Assembly: GCF_021155765.1 (NCBI RefSeq)
Contig: NC_060118.1
Coordinates: forward strand, 10,227,646 to 10,291,645
DNA from: Diprion similis
Taxonomy: Eukaryota; Arthropoda; Insecta; Hymenoptera; Diprionidae
Direction: 5' to 3'
DNA length: 64,000 nt
The notes under the pieces were generated by a model. That model was not told where the DNA came from. It made no database searches and worked only from the letters and a program-made list of their open reading frames with translations. The position numbers and the translations under genes are program-made. This document shows, in pieces, positions 59,716 through 64,000 of this stretch (position 1 is its first letter; every line of letters begins with the position of its first letter).

Positions 59716-62700
59716 GAGCCGCTTCTTCACCATGGCAAAACCTAAATCCACCCCCGATTGGCGAAGGATCTTAAATGGGGATGAAATCGATACGTAATAA
59801 GAGGGTGACGTGTGTGCAGACGCACGTGTGCACAGGGTATCTCATAAACATCGTCGTGACGTTTGAGAATTATACCCATTTTCGAGAGAGAGAAGAAAGG
59901 ACCAATTATCCGTCTCTATTTGCAACGATCCATTACCAAAGGACATTACAGGAATTTGGCGAGTCCGTATATCCGAGTCGCTGCAGCATCGTCATCGTCG
60001 TCGTCGTGCCTGTCATGTCACGTCGCGTGTTCTGCCTTCCACCAACGCCGGTTGTTATTTACCTCACGAAACTACGAACTGACGAATAAATCAATACACG
60101 ACCCACCCCATCGGGGAGTTATTGCCCAAACGTTATGTATGGATATTCCTCCCAGAGAAAACGAATACGTGTCGCTATTTTCTCACTTTCTGAACACCGA
60201 CTGAAACTTTTCTCTTGTCAATAAGCATACGTGCTGGTTTTCCTGCGCTCGAAACACTTTTCTGAAACGTGTTTTTCGTCAGAAAACTCTATACGTGTAC
60301 CATTTTCTGTTGAAAGAAAAAGAAGGATGATAAAAATAAGGAAAAAGAAAAAAAAAAAAAAAAAACCGGCCATCTTTGTCGATACATTCCAAGAACCTTG
60401 GTACTAAATGAAATTCTTATTTTCAACGAATTCCAAAACGACGGAATTTTTTTTTCATTTCTCTACGTTGATTTGGAGACAATTGATGAAGTTCTCAGAA
60501 ATTGCTCTGAAATTTTCAAAAAGTATAGCAATTTCTTTATAAACTTTGAAATAAAACGGCAGAGATTTTCTCACGTTTTTTGCAGATGAATTCTTGCGCC
60601 TACAGGGTGACGTTTTTTTTTTTTTTTTTTTTTCAATAGAGGCTCGACGATTTTTATTTTAAGGTTTATCCCGATCGGAACGTTCACTTTCTAACGCCTG
60701 CTAGTCGCGACTAGACAGACGCAAATGCAACTCGCGTTGCCTGCTTGCTAGGATTGAATGTTGTTAACAATAATAATGATGTGTCGAAAGTGAATATTTC
60801 GGTTTCCTAAAAAATTTGCCGAAATTGTATCAATTAATTAGTTGAAAAATATTATAGGATGTGGAAAAGTTCGGTATCAAAATATTTCAAAGCAATTTAA
60901 CGAAGACGAAGAATTTTAACGATAATACATAGGCATAAAATAACGCGTTTCTGAATAATTCCGGAAAACATACAAAATTTTGAATCTCGTATTCATAACC
61001 GTAACTTGATCGTTCATTTTTCCAGATTTACTTTATTCGTTGGGGCAAAAAAAAATCAGTAAAACTTGCAAAGTAGGTTTTGCTTTTCTTCTCTAAATCG
61101 AGAAGAGAATATATCGTAAGAGATAATAAAAAAGCGTTCAATTATTCGTCTGTTCCCATTAAAAAAAAAAAAAAAACGGGAATCTCTCTGTGCCATTATC
61201 CGAATCGAACAAGTGCCAGCGGTTTCCGTTGCAGGTATTAAGTACATGATAATGCGGAAGAGGGAATTTGATACCCAACGCGATATTGGTAATGGGAGAA
61301 AATATCGGTCGCATAGATCTAAGTGTTGATTTTCGGGTATTATCTTTTTCACAGACACGCGATATCTCGCGGTGTTTGATACCGATATTGACGAAGGCGA
61401 ACGTAGTTATCGATGGGATCTATCAGAGATGAAATTTAGTGCAGAGATCGTGCAGAATGGATGCGGAATGAATAGAAACGAAGTGAAATACTTGAATGGG
61501 AATCAAAACGACGTCTGTAATGTAAGTACATTATACCGATTCTTCGGGAGTAAGATTATGAAAAAATGACGACTCGAAGGCAGATGTTGAGATCGAGTCG
61601 ACGATACAAATGTAAATTTACAAACTGGCATCGTTTACGCATGGCAGAATGCGGATTTGGCAATAGAGCTGCGACGGCCATGAATATTAAATATCAATTG
61701 TTAGCGAGAGTATTTTTTTATTGCACACGACGGAAGGTAAATGATCGTTGATAGACCCGCTGTGTATTATTATATTCGTATTTGTAAGAAACACAATCTT
61801 CACTCACACATCTATAGCGAGATTGAGGGATTATGTTATGCCCATATTCGACTCTGGATGTGTAAATGGGACGCGGTCCTAATACCCCGTAACCTTCGAG
61901 CATTCCACCGTAACGCAATCAACATCCGCCCACGGCGATCACGATATCGATTCGTATTTTATTCGATCGATATTTTCCGATCCTCGTCGAAAGAGTCTCG
62001 AATTATTTGAAGGAACACTTTTCAGTTCAGAGGGTATTCTGGTATGGAAATTCGAAAAAATCGATTTTTTTTTCCACATTTTCAAAGTTTAGATCTTTAA
62101 GAATAAGTCACTAAAAGGATTTTTTGAAATTCGAATCATTCAAGAAGTTACAGTTATTTTTCTGAAGCGTTAACTAAACCGGTCCAGCCAGACAGGAAAT
62201 GATCTTGAACGATAAAAAAATCATTGAAAACCGGTGTGAGTCACTTGGTGAACCAGAAACGAACGAAAAAATAAAAATGAGTCAAATATTATTGAATCGA
62301 AATCATTCGTTTTTCAGTTTTGATGACTTCTTAGCAACCATCTTCTGATAGTATCAAGTGATCCGCAATGATTTCGTTTATCAGGGTCGATTCCGTGTCA
62401 AATTGAGAGAAAAAAATCACTTCGCTTGCTTCTCGATTCTATTTCCACCTGCAAAATTTACTTTTAATAATTTGATAAATAAAAATTACAAAACACGTCT
62501 AAAGGAGGTTATTAAACGATCTTCTTCTCAAATAAGGAGAACACTTCGAAGTTACTGGAGGACCGGGAGTTGCGTAATCAACTGCAAATTCGGCGTCCTA
62601 ATTCACCTCGCGTGCGAAGCGTTTCGGCCCTGCAGGTTCAGAAAAGGGGTCACTGGATCACCCCGTTCGAAAGATGAGAAGGGTCAGGGAGTCCGGGCTG

Positions 62701-62747
62701 CCCGATTCTCCGAAGGGATTCGAAAGTTTCAAGTTTCGGAGGTCACA
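59716..62747. other. 3 kb region between the esterase array and the right-hand gene start
   Basis: No recognised gene. It holds A and T runs (for example near 60345-60365 and 60613-60632), a (GTC)n-like stretch near 59985-60006 and, from about 62530, GC-richer promoter-like sequence leading to the ATG at 62748. Frames of up to 113 codons on + (59863-60204) show no similarity I recognise. Confidence 0.5.
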
Positions 62748-62846
62748 ATGCTCCGCAACGCGATTCGCCTCTGCAGCTCGGTCTTGCCGGGATTCTCCCA
62801 AATTCGTGCCCCAATTAATAAATTTACTTCCGTCCATCCGGATAGG
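62748..62846 (+). CDS. probable first exon of a gene for a mitochondrially targeted protein (partial)
   Basis: ATG starts 33 codons (MLRNAIRLCSSVLPGF, then SQIRAPINKF) ending CAT CCG GAT AGG and a GTAGGT donor, phase 0. The peptide has Arg/Lys at regular spacing, Ser and Leu, and no acidic residue until the last but one. This is the profile of a cleavable mitochondrial presequence. A GC-richer 200-bp promoter-like block precedes it. No second exon was found before 64000, so the gene runs out of the window and its enzyme cannot be named. A nearby alternative donor at 62851 (GTACAA) would shift the phase. Confidence 0.5.
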
Positions 62847-64000
62847 GTAGGTACAAAATTTCAAAAGAGCAAAAATTAGACCGGACGAAGTCTCGAAAGT
62901 CAAATTATCGATGGTTGAAGACGTGGGAAATACGCTTTCGCATGGCATCAAAGGGTTTTCGGTTGAATGAACTTTCGGGAAAACAAAATCCAAATTTCGA
63001 TACACTCGTCATTTGTATCTCGAAAATTTCGGCTCTTCGACTTTTTTATCTTTCGAGATTTTGATTCCAACACTTAAGAAACAAAAATATTGTCTTCAAT
63101 CTGTGTATTGACGAAAAAAATTACACCGCAAAGTTTTTTCCGAAACTATAATCCATTTAGCTGATGCAAAAACTTTTAAAAAAATCTTGATTTTTTTAGT
63201 ATTCGGATAATTGTCGTTTGAATTTTTGTTTTCTAATTTATTTATTTATTTATATTTTTTTTCTCGTTTTTCCGCCATCTTTTAGATTTTTTTCCTCCGT
63301 GAAAAAGCACAGCAAAGTTGGCCGAGCACACAGAGTTTACGGGAGATCGTCTGATCATAGCTGCACGTCTTTCATGTTTTTCAAACGCCACATTTTTCTA
63401 TTTATCTATCTTAATTTAAGTTTTTGTACAATTTTTTTCCCCGTTTCTGCCTCGCTTCCTCAAGCCATGACGTAGTCGGAATACCTACGTGTAATATAAA
63501 GCTGCTTGGAATACTTTCTCTTTAATTTTGCGTGAAGCTTTATATGCACCTAATTAGCGAGTGCAGTGCAACGTGCAAAACACGTCAAAGGAAGCAAATT
63601 CAAATATCGTAGTTTCATCCAAGCGAAGAAACAGATGATAACAAATAGAGCTAAAACGGAGATGAAGTGAGTAGGATTTGCAACCAATCGTTTGACGATC
63701 GCTCTGGGAATTTCGTGTCAGATTCGAATTCCTCACGCATCCTTCATACCTTCAGCTCTTTTCAGACCTTCGATTTCTGCAGAGTGAAATCATTTCTACA
63801 CACATATATATACAGAGTCCTTGATTGAGAATAATTACTTTTTGCGTAGGACATTAAATCGGTGTAATATGGGTGGAAAGAATGAAGTAAAAAGAAACGA
63901 GGATAATAAATAAATAAACAGACAAGTAAATAAATAAAGAGCGTTTGAGCGGTAATTGATAGTCAATAAAAAATTTATCGTCGAACGTTCCCGTGACTTT
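62847..64000 (+). other. presumed intron 1 of the right-hand gene
   Basis: AT-rich sequence with T runs and TTTA repeats (63236-63255). No exon with convincing splice borders was seen. Confidence 0.3.

Noticed and set aside
62358-62747. In-frame extension upstream of the ATG at 62748 (173-codon frame)
   Set aside because: The upstream part is AT-rich then promoter-like; the presequence-like start at 62748 is a better initiator.
1-64000. CRISPR arrays, tRNA or rRNA genes
   Set aside because: Tandem repeats lack spacer-repeat form; no cloverleaf with A and B boxes and no rRNA-like sequence was found by eye.

Overview
The window looks like nuclear DNA from an insect, most likely a hymenopteran (inference). 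The reasons are: genes split by GT-AG introns with AT-rich intergenic DNA, three resilin-type chitin-binding (RR) cuticular protein genes, a tandem pair of secreted type-B carboxylesterases resembling the hymenopteran 'venom carboxylesterase-6-like' group, and abundant microsatellites, homopolymers and short inverted-repeat elements. Nothing is bacterial: there are no operons, and I found no rRNA, tRNA or CRISPR.

Layout. 1-29.6 kb: two cuticular protein genes on the + strand. Gene 1 (CDS 742-9595) has a 5-codon first exon, a 6.8 kb intron, a large charged exon and a C-terminal RR exon. Gene 2 (21732-29476) has a TATA box, a 7-codon first exon and three further exons. 29.6-41.7 kb is a gene desert with tandem repeats and one unrecognised exon-like reading frame (37159-38537). 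41.7-45.5 kb holds gene 3 (41792-44944), a compact pro-resilin-like gene with TATA/initiator. 45.5-51.6 kb is intergenic with a tandem repeat, a long hairpin and a dispersed repeat. 51.6-58.7 kb holds two seven-exon carboxylesterase genes, A (51597-54424) and B (55881-58699), 569 aa each with about 25 amino-acid differences. A truncated third copy of their upstream flank lies at 59.4-59.7 kb. At the right edge, 62748-62846 looks like the first exon of a gene for a mitochondrially targeted protein whose remainder lies outside the window.

The three RR genes share splice positions (a phase-0 intron in the signal peptide and one directly before the RR domain; genes 2 and 3 also share a phase-1 intron after it). 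They are therefore probably tandem duplicates building elastic, chitin-bound cuticle. The esterases are secreted hydrolases of unknown substrate. Their high identity in exons and introns, against diverged flanks, suggests recent duplication or gene conversion. Non-genic DNA carries several recognisable repeat families: a TA-flanked 603-bp MITE, long hairpins, a roughly 115-125 bp tandem family seen in five places, a roughly 186 bp poly-C-containing tandem repeat, and a roughly 180 bp GAAATC-rich repeat. Exon calls come from splice signals, frame continuity and comparison of paralogs; no transcript data were available.
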